A DNA stretch of 64,000 bases from positions 4,658,001 to 4,722,000 of the forward strand of contig AP031358.1 in the NCBI GenBank assembly GCA_037833965.1, given 5' to 3'. Position numbers and translations under genes: made by a program. The DNA comes from Marchantia polymorpha subsp. ruderalis (taxonomy: Eukaryota; Streptophyta; Marchantiopsida; Marchantiales; Marchantiaceae). Below are positions 23,938 through 37,101 of this stretch, piece by piece (within the stretch, counting starts at the first letter, position 1; every line of letters begins with the position of its first letter). Under the pieces are notes generated by a model. The model did no database searches. It had not been told where the DNA came from and worked only from the letters and a program-made list of their open reading frames with translations.

Positions 23938-26277
23938 CTAGCGGCGCATGAGACGGCTCCTCTCCCTCTTGCGAAACCGCTCCAGCATTATCTCATCCGT
24001 GGCTGCTTGTCTACGATTGCCCATATCCCGTGCGCCATCCGGAGGAGCTTCTCCCACTGAACCACGTCCTCCTCCTCCTCCACCTCCACCTCCACCCTCC
24101 CTATCTTTGTACAGTTCCGGATGCTCTGAAATATAGTATATAAGCCACGTGGATATGAGCACACCAACATTGGACACATTACTGGGGTTTACACTTTGTA
24201 AATTGTACATATTCAGTCATCATAAGTTACTGGTGAGCCATCAACTAGCAGTTCAAGTGTACTTAATTGACTTAAAAACTGGGAAATGCGAAGACCGCGT
24301 GTACCTCTTCGTAGCTTTTCTGCGTATTCGCGACCTCGCTGGAAGTAATCGGCGCTGTAACTTGCAGGAATACTGGATTGAACCCTGTACATTCGATCAA
24401 TTGAAAGACCTTAAAAAATCTGCTTCAAATATCTGAGGCTTCGAGTAAAGTACGGAAAATCAACATAACAACGATAACAATAGCACTTATTAACTGTGCT
24501 GTGCAGGAATAAATACGAGTCACTGGGAGTAGAATGAAGTAACAACTACTAGCGGAAACAAGGAACCATACAAATGTGCAGTCCACGGTAGATTCAAGCT
24601 AACAAGCTTTACAGCGTGACACTCACCTTCCTCTACCCACGAAGGGACGTTTATCTTGCAACTGCTTCTTGGCTGCCTCGGTTTCTTCGATGTTCTTCAA
24701 CTTGTACCTAGAAGCAACAACGAGATCCTTCCGTGAGCTCGACATAATCTGGCCTGGTAAAGCCTAAACTTTTGCCATCCTAGGAAGCATCAGTTCTATA
24801 AATGTCAAGGAGTACTCACTCTATAGGAAGTTGGACTTCTGCTATGCCAGTCGTCCACTGGGTTGAACTTTCCTCCGCATTTCTTCTCCTGACCTTTACA
24901 AGCACAGTATAAGACCAAAACGCCATCAAGTTCTTTAGATTCACCCCTCGGTAATCAATGATATGATATCCAACTATACACTTGATTTTAGCTATGGATA
25001 CCCACCGTCATTCTCTAATCCACTTCTATTCATCCACTGTGTCTTTCTACACAGTAAAGAGTCTTCACATTTTCTCCAAACACAAGAAGCATGATACATT
25101 TAAATGAAGACGATCCGATCCTCTTTCAGAAGAAGTAGAGATGGTTGTCTCAGACCTTCAAATGTTCGGGAATTATGTACAGGTCGTCTTCCGCTGGCTT
25201 AACCTCTTCGGGAACAACACCATATTCCCGTCCCCTTTGCTTAGCTAGTTCCTGCTCTACGTACTTCAACCTGAATGACGTCCACACAGACTGTTATCAG
25301 ATTGTTATCATATTGTTATCAGATTATAACAATCAACTTGTATGTATCTGATTGTCACAATTGGAGAATTTCAAGTGAACCAAGCTGCAGAGCAGCATGT
25401 AAAGCCCATCTTATATCCCATCTCCGTCCGCAACCAAGGAAGTCTCTTCAAAAGTCACAAGTTACTTACATATTGGGATCTTCCACTGTAACGGCTGTTT
25501 CTTGTGCAAAGGTATCTTGCAAAACAAGCTCCTCCTTTTCTCCTTCGCCTTCTGGCTTCTCTTTCTCTTTCACGACCACTTTGTCGGCAGGCAGGGCAAC
25601 AGGGTTCACGACAACACCCGTGGGCCGAACTCTCTGCTTCTGAAGAAATTTTACTTCTTCTAATGCTGATCTGCAACAGACTATTATCAGTCCTTGTTCA
25701 TGAGCGAGAGTTGCGAATACAACATGGACTTAAGATGGCTATAATCACAGCAAATGACCGAGATGAAAACCTCATTAACAATAATGGAGCTAACTTGACT
25801 ATCCAGAATATCTCCAACCTAAATCGTTGCGTTAGTGCAGGCATCGTAACGTTTAAAATTCACCATATATTCTAACTGCTCGGCAGGAGGCTGCGTTCGA
25901 GCTCATGAACATCGTTCCCGCCCGGCGGCAGGAGCAGGAGGTGAAGAAGAATCAAGAATTTTTTTTGGAAAGGATGCTGGCTATTTATGCAAATGGAATC
26001 AAACACCATAACGCCGTACACGAGAACCATGTCACCACATCTACATCGTCAATCAGAAGCACCAAGAAAAATGCACCCAAATAGGGCTTGGAGACAGAGG
26101 TTGTCAACATTTTGAACGGCAGAGGATCTTCTACACATTTTTCTAGGAATCAATGGATGCGGAGGCACGGCTAATCAGAAATACTAACCGTATTTCGTCT
26201 TCTTCATGTGAACTCTCGGGCGACTCCTCCCGATCAGCGACAGAACGCTTCCTGAAATTCTTCCTCCCGCTAGCCAT
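23938..26277 (-). CDS. C9orf78/Tls1 (Hep_59) family protein
   Basis: Seven exons on the minus strand: 26277-26189, 25670-25470, 25270-25156, 24893-24820, 24707-24627, 24372-24305 and 24125-23938. They total 816 bases and 271 residues, all phases join, and all introns are GT-AG; the third donor (GTCTGA) is weak. The start is ATG at 26277 (MASGRKNFRKRSV). The order is a basic N-terminus, an acidic stretch, SALEEVKFLQKQR, DLYIIPEHLK, TTGIAEVQLPIEYKLKNIEE, SIPASYSADYFQRGREYAEK and a C-terminus ending KRERSRLMRR after a 10-Gly run. Family members are nuclear; human C9orf78 and fission yeast Tls1 bind the spliceosomal helicase Brr2 and affect splicing. The same role here is inferred from homology. 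Confidence 0.9.
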
Positions 26278-29200
26278 TATCTCGAACTTCCTAACCCTAC
26301 TCTACAGAACTTGAACAGCGATCCCGACGTATATGCCCCTTACGCACATTAAAATGCTCTCAGCCCCTCGACTATCCACACCTAGTGGAGGCTCGTCTCA
26401 TTATCATCTGCTTCAAACTTGCAATTCGTTCACGAGGCGCCAAACCGATATGCATTCGCTCAAGCACAGTTATACGTCGAGCTCAACCTCGACGAAATAA
26501 CATCACGAGAAATTCGACAACAGATACCAAGCAGAAGTACTCCAGCAAACTCCCCTGACCCCAAAACCTCCACGCCAGCTCCCAGGTCTGCAAACGAGAC
26601 TTCGCGGTCCAAATGTTGCTCAAAATCCACCGTCGAATCCACAGCCAACCCCAAAAAAAAGAGCTTGACAGGAAACCCGATGCACGTTCAATATACTCCA
26701 GCCCGATTCCTCTACATGCTATGCTGAAGCACACGGTCCCTGAGGTACAATGCGCCTGCCTGCCAGTGTCAACGAGTCTGTTCTGTCACCTCTGATCTGC
26801 CTCAACCAGCACTGTTGTGACGTATTACTTCAACCAGGCAGCATTTTGGCGCTACCGCTACCGACCGAATGGAACATTTCTTTCGTAACAGGATTTCCGG
26901 ATTTTAAGTGCACGGCTTATTCAGTGCACCTTCCACTTCGATTCGGGTTCTGAAGGATAGGCTGGACTTAAATACATCTGGCTTTGACAGGTGCGTAATA
27001 TGATGACAATTTCGTCAATTCGACCTTCTCTCCGTGCAGGTCTCGATGACTGCATCAATATAATTCATCACCTTTGCTATGTAAAAATGCGTCCACTAGA
27101 GGGACCTGCCGTTCTTTACATTTTTATGAGTGCATGTATTTCTTTTTCCCCGTAAATTCGTTTATTAATTAATTTAATGGAAGCAAGGACTCAAGAAAAG
27201 AGTTTGCATTAATCCGGATCTAGTATATAGCTGGGAAAATCACATGAGGACATCGGTAGTTTCTGTTCAATTGCTTGTTATTGCCTGCTTCATTGCTTAC
27301 TGCTATTAAAAGTTGTGGTGGAAATGTCACCATCACAATATGCTCAGACAACTGAAATTGCAAGCATGGTCAAAACATAAACATCTATAGTAATATTCAC
27401 ATTAGTTAGGAATTTGATATAAGTCTCTAATCTGTCGTGACTGTAACATGTATCTCTATGCTGACAATTTAGATCCAGCGTTGTAGTTCGGAAGCATCAA
27501 CCTAATCTGCCACGCTTGCTATATTCGCTCATTTCCTCCAAATCTTCTCTCGGAATTAAATATCTCTACCTCATAAGAAGAATGTGGAGGTGGGGTGGAA
27601 AAATACATTATTCATCACAATAGTTTGAACCCAAATATACATCACACTTTGACCTTGTCAACGATATTAACTCCTGCCACAATCTAAAATAACTCTCACA
27701 ACTATGAAGATCATATTTATGATAGTGGCCATTCCGAGTATTTTGCAGAAAATGGAATCCCATATGACTTCGTTCAGAGATGTCACTAGGATCCGTAATT
27801 TTATTTACAACATCGTATTGCTAACATTGAAAATGTTACAACAAATATCAGAAGAATGTCTTACGAACTGTTTATTGACAAAATATCAAGAAATTTTACT
27901 TGTCTTTTCTCAAAAACGAAGATAGGTTGACATAGTGAAGGGCAAGAGAAGACTACAATTTTAAACTATTTAGCCTTGTAAGAGTGTTTTTCCTCAAACC
28001 GTTGGATAAGTAGATGTATGGAAAGTCTGCTTTTCCAACTTAGATGATTCTCCTGCTTGTCTTGTTCCCTTCTCGGTTTGATGGGACCTCCCTTTTCTGT
28101 AACCATTGATCACAACATATTCAATAAGAGTTCTCGTGAAACATATACATCGACAATATCTTCTTGGACAGAGAATATCATTCTACGTAGCACTTTAAAA
28201 AGCAAGTTGCCTCGTTCCCATCCCCGGTTGTATGATTTTGACATTTTTTAAGTTTAAATTTAGTATAGCATGAAATCTATCATTGGATGTATATTGAATA
28301 CGTGTTATAAAGTTACAACTTTTATAAATACTTCACATTCAGTCTAAGAGTATGAAAAAAGTTTTTTTTCTCTCTTAACTAGACTAGTAAAGTACAAATT
28401 ATCAGAAGATTTCTACAGACTTGGTTAAATAGTTTTATACTATCATGATGTTGTGTTAGAATACGACATTATATAGTAAAAAAAACCCGATATGAGGTCA
28501 GGTGAGAAAATAAGGACAGCACGATTCATATTTAGGCACGTCTGTGCAATGTGACTCTGATATTTATATCACTGATAACATTGAAGTAGATTGGAATAAA
28601 GTTCATCACAACACTCCGAGTGAACCGATGAAGACTAAAGCGACGTTGTTGCATTCACATTTTTCTTGTCTGAAAACGCCAACTGCTTGAATGTAGAGCT
28701 GATCAATAAGCTGAAAATCTACTGCTACGCTGTATCCGTCACTTGTAGTTTAGGAAGTTTAAGTCGGTTGCAAAAAGCTTAGAATGTATATCAGCTAAAA
28801 CCAGATAAAACTAAACCTTGAGAAAACTTGCCTTACAAAAAATTGTGGCTTGACTAAATATCATCGCATGAATCTTGAGAAACTTCTCCTAATTGAAAAA
28901 CGCCAAAACTTTGAGAACATTGCTAGACAATAACTGTCAAAACCTTGATAAACCTAATGTCAAACTTTTGAGAAATTTCACCTGATTACTCTCTAAATCT
29001 AGAGAAGTGATTTAAACTTTCTTCCTCCTTGGGCCTACGTTTTACTATTATCAACAATTTTATCTAATCCCCATGATTGTTCTGTTTTAGCTTGCGATCG
29101 CTTTAGTAAATAGTCATCATTACCTTGCTATAAATAGTTATTACTATCTTGAAATACAATGTTGCCACCACCTTAGAAGTTGCAACTAATTTGATGTTTT

Positions 29201-30429
29201 ATTGATTTCTCATCTCCCATACTTCTAACACTTTTGAGGGAGTATCTCAGAAACAAATTGTGCTACGTTGTATGGGTAGACTATTTTTCAAAATATATGA
29301 GAAATACATATACTAGAAATATTTTGAATGCACAACAAGGTCAAAAAGAAATTTTTTGTCAGGTTCAAGAAAGACAAAACTTCTAATCTTTGAATATTAT
29401 GAATACCTAGATGATTGAGGCTAAAACAAAAAAAATGCTTTTCACACAAAGGTCAAAAGTGCTTCTACAGCTAGATGCTTTGACTTCTTAGATTAATGAG
29501 TTGCTTGTGCAACATTGAAGATCTTAATTCAATTATACATTAAGATTTAAAATATCACAAAAAAAGTTTATTTTAACCCACGATAATATCTTACCTTTGC
29601 TTTGTACTTATATCTTTATCTATTTGTTCATGTGTGAATATGATATCATGTTAGATGCAACTTATATTCACTTGAATTTTTGTTCATTTGTAGGATTGAG
29701 TATAAGTTTTCAAGATACCGTTGTAAATTTTGAAATAGGAAAAAATTAAAACCTCTATATTTAGTTTCAAATGACCATGTTATGATGATTAACTATCATT
29801 TTATTTAATGGAAAATCAAATGATTGCATAACATTGTTTTGGATGGAAGAGAATGAAACAATTCAGTCACGATTTTCAAGTATAACAAAATGTTTGATTG
29901 TAGATTATCCCATTCCCATGTAGCCCAATTTGTTTTAGTCCATTTGACATTTAAGATGATGTATGATAGTTTTACCATGGTGATACTTTTGGGATATAGA
30001 GATAGAATATAGGGCTAGTTTCATTTTTTTATGGCTTGACGAAGTCTATCCATAATTTTTTGAGTTTTTGCTTGCCCCTCGTTTACTCGTATAAAACAGG
30101 ACGCGAATATTTGAAATGTATCTTTCATGTAAACTCTTACCAGTCAATTGCCATACTTGTAGAAATTTCGCACACAAGCAGTGCAGACATCAAATTTATA
30201 TTTTGTTATGAGGTCGTGGTTGGAAGGTAAACTTGGAATACAAGAGCTTTCGGTTTCTATAGCAGAACACAGTATGATTATCTGACCATGGGAGTACCAT
30301 GAGCTGATCTTTCGATCTGTCTGAAGATAGAAATTACATCTAATGATGTCAGTTGGCTTGCAATCTTTGGTCCCTGTCTAACCATGCTCTCGAATGTGGA
30401 CTTATAAACCTTGTGCATCATTTCTATCC
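26278..30429. other. Promoter of the Hep_59 gene, then AT-rich intergenic DNA
   Basis: The first few hundred bases are less AT-rich and should contain the leader and promoter of the minus-strand gene; an AACCCTA motif lies near 26291. From about 27000 on the DNA is AT-rich with only short frames and no recognised transposon ends or genes. Confidence 0.45.
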
Positions 30430-30533
30430 CCTTGGTTTTTGTGTCATTAGCTGTTTATCTATAAGTTATAGCTAATGCCACAAAAACCAAGGTCATAGAT
30501 ATAATACGTAAGGTTATTTATAACCTATACGTA
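30430..30533. repeat. Two adjacent inverted repeats
   Basis: The first has 23-bp arms at 30430-30452 and 30470-30492 (CCTTGGTTTTTGTG... and inverse, one mismatch) with a 17-nt spacer. The second is at 30505-30533, TACGTAAGGTTAT against ATAACCTATACGTA with one extra base. They may be the core of a small foldback MITE. Confidence 0.8.
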
Positions 30534-30913
30534 ACTTAGAATCAGGGGAAGAGATTCTCAGCTATTTTTGTAGCATGGGTCTCCGACAGTGGTTAGATCA
30601 CGTGTAAACACTAAGATTGGGCACACCTCGGTGTCAGCCCCTGGAACATGACATAACTTGTACAAGTTGCTTCTACTCACTGCGGGAGATGGAACAACTG
30701 TAAGAGCCAAATGTTTTCCAGCTAAAACATGCTGATTAATTTGTTATATTATGACCGGGATGGGGAAGTAAGACATGAATCGTGGGACAAGCTAAACCTT
30801 TTTCATCATAAAAGTAAGAAATATTAAAATCCTATACATTGATTAAAGCCTTCTGATTCTGTGAATTAAGTAAGCGATTGTCGAGGATGTGTCACGGAAC
30901 TTGCCCTCAGGCC

Positions 30914-31015
30914 GTGTAACAGTCAGGCCCAGTCTGTCATAGCGCCGAAACCGATGTCCAAAAGGTGTAACAGTCAGGCCCAGTCTGTCATAGCGCCGAA
31001 ACCGATGTCCAAAAG
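30914..31015. repeat. 51-bp tandem duplication beside the tRNA gene
   Basis: Units 30914-30964 and 30965-31015 are virtually identical (GTGTAACAGTCAGGCCCAGT onward, ending CCAAAAG). The second unit ends one base before the 3' end of the minus-strand tRNA gene, so both lie directly downstream of it and each supplies a TTTT tract in its direction. Confidence 0.9.
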
Positions 31016-31016
31016 G

Positions 31017-31088
31017 TGCCTCCACGGTGGATCGAACACCGGACCTTCAGTTTACAAGACTGACGCTCTACCACTGAGCTATAAAGGC
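31017..31088 (-). tRNA. tRNA-Thr (anticodon TGT)
   Basis: 72 nt on the minus strand folding into a full cloverleaf. The acceptor is GCCTTTA against TGGAGGC with G-U pairs, discriminator A. The D arm is GCTC/GAGC, the anticodon stem TCAGT/ACTGA has loop CTTGTAA (anticodon TGT), and the T arm CGGTG/CACCG has loop TTCGATC. Box A and box B are conserved and there is no intron. A TTTT terminator follows three bases after the discriminator. Looks functional. Confidence 0.93.
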
Positions 31089-34000
31089 GGATGATATCCG
31101 TAAAAGTAAATTTTAATTATTATTATCTATAAAAAATGAATAGTTACTGCTTTATTAGTCTTTAACTACTGTAATGAAATGTAATACTCAAGAAAGATAT
31201 ATGAGGAGCCCAGTTAAATAGTGCATGGATTCAACTATCAGGGTAGGATGGAGCTAAGATCCACCCTACATGCTTTTGGTGTCAAGCCCAAGAGCATAAC
31301 CATGGAAATTGTATTATACAGGGACAAATATAGTAGAATTATTAGGTCAAAAAATATACTTATCAAAAAAGAATTGTCAAACAAGTTTTATTCAGTAAAC
31401 ATTTATTTTTATAATTTTAAAAATTTACTTGTATGCCAAAATTATCCTATTCAAATTGATAAAAATTATATTTCCTCTCTTGCATAGTATAGTATGACAT
31501 CATTTGTGAGAAAACGCATGATTAGCAAATATAATTTATTTAACTAAAATGAAGAGTGGGATGATTCTTTACAAGATCTTATTACGATGTATAACTTATA
31601 TTAACCAGCTCCATTGATGAGAGTAATTATTTTGGAATGAGAAATGATCACTTTGCTTGGTACAAATTACAAATCAATTTGAAATTGATTAGGATGATTC
31701 TTGAAGCATTTGATATAGACAGTAAGAAAAAAAAGTCCACATAGAATTAATGAAAATATAGAAATAAAACACCAAGCCAAATACAGTTGAAGATATTTTA
31801 ATAAAACGTTTAGATATTTCTATTTTTGCAATGAGATATATTTCTGCAACACATACAGTACATTTGAACCATCAAGGTTTTACTAACCTACAAACAACAA
31901 ATGACTCAAATGCTAAATACATGAGATCTTACCAACTTTGGTATGTTGGGGAAAGGTAGGAGCTAGGGAAAACACATTCTTCAAAGTTGTTTTCAATTGT
32001 TTAATTTGCTGACCAGGTCTGTTGCGGACAGCAACTAATAGAAGACGATGAGTGACTCTGATGAGGATGACAACTTATATAGGAATAGGACTCGAAGCTC
32101 CAACACTAGAAGTAGTAACACTTGAAAACTAGAAGGTAAAAAGCGGAAAATAATATCGATATTGGAAGAACAAGGCAACTGGTGCTGTGAGTAACAATGT
32201 ACCGAATCTTTCTATTTATACTGCTGGCATGCTATTGGAAAACTCTAAAGTTGATAGAAACTCCGAAGTTGAAATATGTAAGCATCACTTCCAAGTTGGA
32301 AAACTTTCGCACCCGTCTCCATGGTGTGAAAAGTTTGTACTGGAAAAGTCACTACTATTGTACACTCCCTGACATCATCCCTCCTTTTTCAAACAACGGT
32401 TTACTAAAAAATTTCTATTTTCTTATAAGAACAAAAATTTAAATCTATTACTAGAAGTACATGTGATATCACATAATAATGACAGCCTGATTGGATGTTG
32501 GTGTTGATCCAAACGTGTTGAATTCAAATATCTTTAAAACTCGGTTTTTTTGGCTATTGATGATGAAATTTTTGATTGTTAGAGAGCTTTAGCAAGATTA
32601 GCAAAATCTTTCAAAATTTGTTAGTATACTTCATAGCATTGTCAATATTTCACGCTTGAAAGTGCACACCAGCAAGACTTGTAAGGGGATGTCATATCTG
32701 CCTATTCACATCTGAATATATGAATAATGATGATATGACTGCAGAAGTTTGTGTTCAACATTTGGGTTTGAAGTTTGTTACAATAACTTGAGAGAGAAAA
32801 ATAACTCCAAGGTTACTAACTTCGTTGATTATTTAATGATTTAATTCCACCGTCATTCACACACCGCGACCAAAAATTTGTCACGCTTTTTTGTAACAGT
32901 ATCTATTTGAAGAGATTGATGTTTATTGACGGTATGGTAAACGCAGTTCCAGTTGGATGTTGCAAAGAGCTCTGCGCTTTCTCTCACCTAGTCCTACTCA
33001 CGCGATGAAGCTCCTCTTTAGATAAGTCAGTCTCACTAAGTTTCTCATCACCGTTCTTGTCATCCTCATCTCCATCTTTTCATCAATGCGGTGTAAAATT
33101 ATAATCCATGTGAGTTGAATCCATCAGCATGTCTAGCAATTGTTGGTCTCATTTGATCGCTCAAAGTATAGTGATGATCATTTTTCTCATTTTCTCATAA
33201 AGTGAGCTTCATTGTGTAACTTCCAAAGTTTAAATCTTTGATTTACTTATTATTGTGATGTATTGTTTTACAAAGATGAAGCACTTTGTGCCTTATAACA
33301 AGACTAATACAAATAAAAAATGACACAACTTTTATTGGAAAATGTGTATATATTTAGTGGACTTCATTACGACAAAATCTTTGATTGTGATACGTGTTGT
33401 GTTGTTCAAGATTTTACAAAAAAAATCAATCTGTAATCGATATATTATTCTCAAACAAAGGAACAAATCAAAGAAGTGAATCAAATATTGAAGTAGTATT
33501 TATTATGCTTCTTATATTACAATCAAAACACTTGAATGAATCTATCTTAAATAAAAAGGTTTTGTTACAAGAACACGTTCACCAAATTTAATTTTTTGTA
33601 AATTATGTATATTATTGACAACTTGACTTTTTGAACTTGAGTTTTGCAAAGATCTCAAGTGCGCAAGATCTGATCAGTCAACTTTTAGAATTCCACAAAG
33701 ACATAAACTCAAAGCTTGCACAAGCTCAAGAGTAGAACAAAAATGAAAACAAATCCTAAAAGAAAAACTCAAAAATCTCAATTGAAAATAATGTCTGACT
33801 TTTGTGTTGCAATTTGAAGACTTGCTGACTGGGTAATAAACTTGATTATTGTCGTCTTGGATTTTTTTGCTTGAGTAAACTTGTCAACGAGTTAGCATAC
33901 AAGTTGAATTTGTCATCATAGATGAAATTTCATCCAATGTTTCATTCTTGAACTATATGGAAAATTGACAATTCTATAACGGTTGCCACCACCTCCATCA

Positions 34001-34440
34001 TCAATCAAGAGATGAATAATTTAAAATTTCAAAGGTCATCAACTCTCTTGTTAACTGAAGGAGATTAGAACATCTTGTACATTGCTAAGGTCATGAAGTG
34101 AAAGAATTTGAATGCCCTTTATTAATTTTGCTAAAGCTTCTAGAATGATAAGAAGTATTCATTGTCAATCTCCGACAAAACCAAATTCCAAAGATATTTG
34201 AATCCAAAATGTTTGAATCAACATCGTAATCTAATCAAACCATAAGGTTGTGAATATCACATGAATTTTTTGAAACAGATTTTGAATTTTTATTTTTGAT
34301 AAATAAAATAAAATAACTAGTGAGAACTTGTTGTTTGGAAAAGGAGAAAAGTATATTATAGATGTGATAATAGCACTGATTTTTTTTATATAAAATTTTT
34401 TCAACTTGGAAGCGGTGCAATATAATTTCCTAGATTCGAC
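31089..34440. other. AT-rich intergenic DNA, no gene recognised
   Basis: Only short, mostly AT-driven frames and no recognisable domain. Stretches such as 32040-32420 and 33960-34240 may be old transposon debris, but no family can be named. Confidence 0.4.
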
Positions 34441-35900
34441 TACCACATGCTCACTTTGTTCATAGGTAAAGCAATATCAGATCTTTTGCAAATCATTAAA
34501 TACATGAGATTGTACATAGCTTAGACAAAAGGATTACATGACATATATCTCTTCTCAATGTTATCAGTTGAACCTTATCAGGAAGTAAAGCAATGCATGA
34601 AAGGGTCAAGACACAAGTATCGAGTTTTAGAGAAAAGATCTGAGTTGTTATTTGGGAGTGAGCTCGGATGGGGGGTAATATATCCAATCGTGACAGTGAT
34701 CATCCTAGAGATACAGGACCCTAAATCCTAATGGACAGTGGCTGGTTGTGAAAGTGGTCGTGACTAAGTGTCACAATCACTAACTATAGTACAAAGTACA
34801 CACGTTCTTTAACAGAGTGTACTAAGGACCAAGAAGTGGCTAGTAATAATTCTAACACTCCCACTTACTACCTACTTAATTCGCTCATCCACATTTCCAA
34901 CTAATAAATATAAATTCTGATTATGATACCACTACTTTTCTCTAGCTAATGATTTTGTCATAAAATCTGCAATCATCTCTTCAGTTGAAACATAAACTAA
35001 CTTCACCAAATTAATGGTGACCAGATCTCTGACCGAATGATACCTAATGTCAATATGCTTAGATCTCTTGTGATTTTTGTGATGACTAGGAACGCGTAAC
35101 AATCCAGGTATTATCCGTTCTTGTCCATCATTCAAAGAAATGAGTACATTACCTTTTCCCTGAATGGGTTGGTGACTGTATCGCCCAGATATACGAACTC
35201 CTTCGATGGTACTTCAGTATATGTCACAAGTGCATTTTTTTTTATGCCATGTGTTGAGTAGCACCAGAATCCACGTACCAGGCCGGATCCATTCTGATTG
35301 ATGTTAGAGTAGTGACATACAACCGCTAGTGATCGTTTGATGTAGAATGTGAAGAAGCGTTGTTGTGTTTCTTCTTCCGGCACTCGCTGGCAAGGTGACC
35401 TTTCTTCTTGCAATAGAAGCATTTCATCTTTTTCCTGGGAAAAGATGATTTGGCAGGAGGTTCTGGTCGTGATGAAGTACCTGCCTTAGTGGAGTGTCTT
35501 GGATGCATCATCTTTGGCGTCCATCCTCGTTTCTTTGTTGTGTAGAGTGCTGCCATTCCCTCGGTCAACTCTTCTTCTTCTTGGAGGTGTGATTATTCAA
35601 GAAAAACACTAGCAATAACATATTGAGTGGTTAACGTTTGATGTGTTCGCATGGAGCGCACAAAGGATCTTATTCAATAGGAAGACTTCGAAGGAGATAG
35701 CTATAAGCTTCTGCCTTTGGAATAGTCTGCCCTATAGATGCCAACTGGTGAAGAAGTAGACGAAACTTGGAGATACAAACTCGCGTGGCTCATTTTGAGA
35801 GAATGCAATGCATCTTTCAAGTGCATATGCATTGGTTAATCATGGAATTCAAAAAATGTATTTAGTTCAGCCCAGACCTTTGTTGCTGTAGAATGGCGAG
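34441..35900 (-). mobile_element. Ty1/Copia retrotransposon remnant, 3' part
   Basis: Minus-strand element. Its 3' LTR appears to start at 34857 (TGTTAGAATTATTA after the purine-rich AGTGGGAG); the LTR's far end was not determined and the left boundary given is approximate. Upstream lie a Copia RNase H end, a protease-like piece and a gag zinc knuckle. The middle of pol is missing. The gag is interrupted at 35900 by a solo LTR and resumes at 40406. Confidence 0.8.
34932..35900 (-). pseudogene. Copia gag-protease fused to RNase H end by internal deletion
   Basis: In minus-strand order: gag piece HSTATKVWAELNTFFEFHD ending about 35836; zinc knuckle CFYCKKKGHLASEC (C-x2-C-x4-H-x4-C) in 35326-35568; protease region KKNALVTYTEVPSKEFVYLGD in 35132-35422 but with the active-site segment frameshifted; then the RNase H C-terminus HKRSKHIDIRYH and YVSTEEMIADFMTKSLAREK (34932-35135). 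Integrase and reverse transcriptase are absent, so a large internal deletion joins protease to RNase H. Cannot encode a working polyprotein. Confidence 0.85.
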
Positions 35901-36039
35901 TATGGTAACCCATTTTTTGTTTTTGGTCGGAATTAAAACATTTTTGAAAAATAAATACCGCGGCAGCAACTCTAAATAGTAATTGGTACGAAAAATAGAG
36001 TAAAAAGTGGAATCGTGGATCACGGAGAATCCAGGAGTT

Positions 36040-36061
36040 GGGGGGGGGGGGGGGGGGGGGG
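36040..36061 (+). repeat. Run of 22 G
   Basis: Uninterrupted poly-G in the leader of copy A, where related copies have only GTTGGGTGC or GTTGGATG. It may be real slippage expansion or a sequencing or assembly artefact. Confidence 0.9.
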
Positions 36062-37101
36062 CTTAGGCCGAGGTCAGCGCCTTGGACGGAGCAGATGGTT
36101 CCTATTGGGGAGAGTGCCTTCGGCGCCTTTGGCAACAGGTCCTTTTGTGAGGTGTTTTCGACGATGCGCCTTCGGCGCAGACACCTCCAGAGGATCTGTC
36201 GCTGAAGACGCACGAAGCATGCCCAGCGAGCACCTTTGTCACAAGGAAAACAACCTCGTCACTCTGTTTGCCTTTGGCCGTACGCCTTCGGCGGTAGGTT
36301 CCTTCGCCCCAACACCTTCGGCACTAGTGCCTTCGTCGTTAGGTTTTTGCCTTTGGCGGAAGGAATGCCTTCGCCTCTAGGAAGCTCATTCGGTAAAAAG
36401 ATGCGCCTTCGGCGGAAAAGCTCGCCTTCGGCAGAAGAGGAAAGGACAACGGAAATAGCGGAAGTACGTACCTTCGGCACAAGCGCCTTCAGCCGTACGC
36501 CTTTGGAGGTACGCGAACGGAGAAGGGCGTCGGTAGAAATCAGCGGAATCAAGATTGAACGTACACGTGTGAAAGTCCGCACAACGGCAGAGCGTGAATT
36601 CGAGCGTGCAAATTGGGCCGTTACACCTCCGCGCCGGCATGGCATTCAAGCAGGCCGCGGCCAGTCTAAGTGTCGAACGTTGGGCAATCTTGATCGCCGA
36701 AGGAAAGAACTCACTCTCACTCTCACTCTCGCATTTTCAATTTCGCATCCGTCGGAGCTCGCGACGCGCAGCTGGTGAATTCGCGGAGAACTTGCGGAGT
36801 GATCCCTGAGAGATTGCTGAGTGTGAGGAGAGTGTGCGGATTTTCGAGAGTGTGCAATCGGAGTAGCTTGCGGAGAACTTGCACGGAGAGATTGCTGGAG
36901 TGCGCACACCGAGCTCGCGACGCGAGTACACAGAGAATTAGCGGAGAGCTCGCGGAAAGATTGAGAGGGAGTGGGAGGAGAATTGTAGCGAGTACATAGC
37001 AAGGTCGCCGAGCTCCAGACGCGCAGTAGCCGAGTGCGCAGAGAGAAGCAAGAAGTTCGCGTCGGCAGAGAGAAGGATTGTGCAGGAACTTGCAAGAACA
37101 T

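Noticed and set aside
23948-24136. Plus-strand proline-rich frame
   Set aside because: Antisense shadow of the glycine run in the last exon of the Hep_59 gene.
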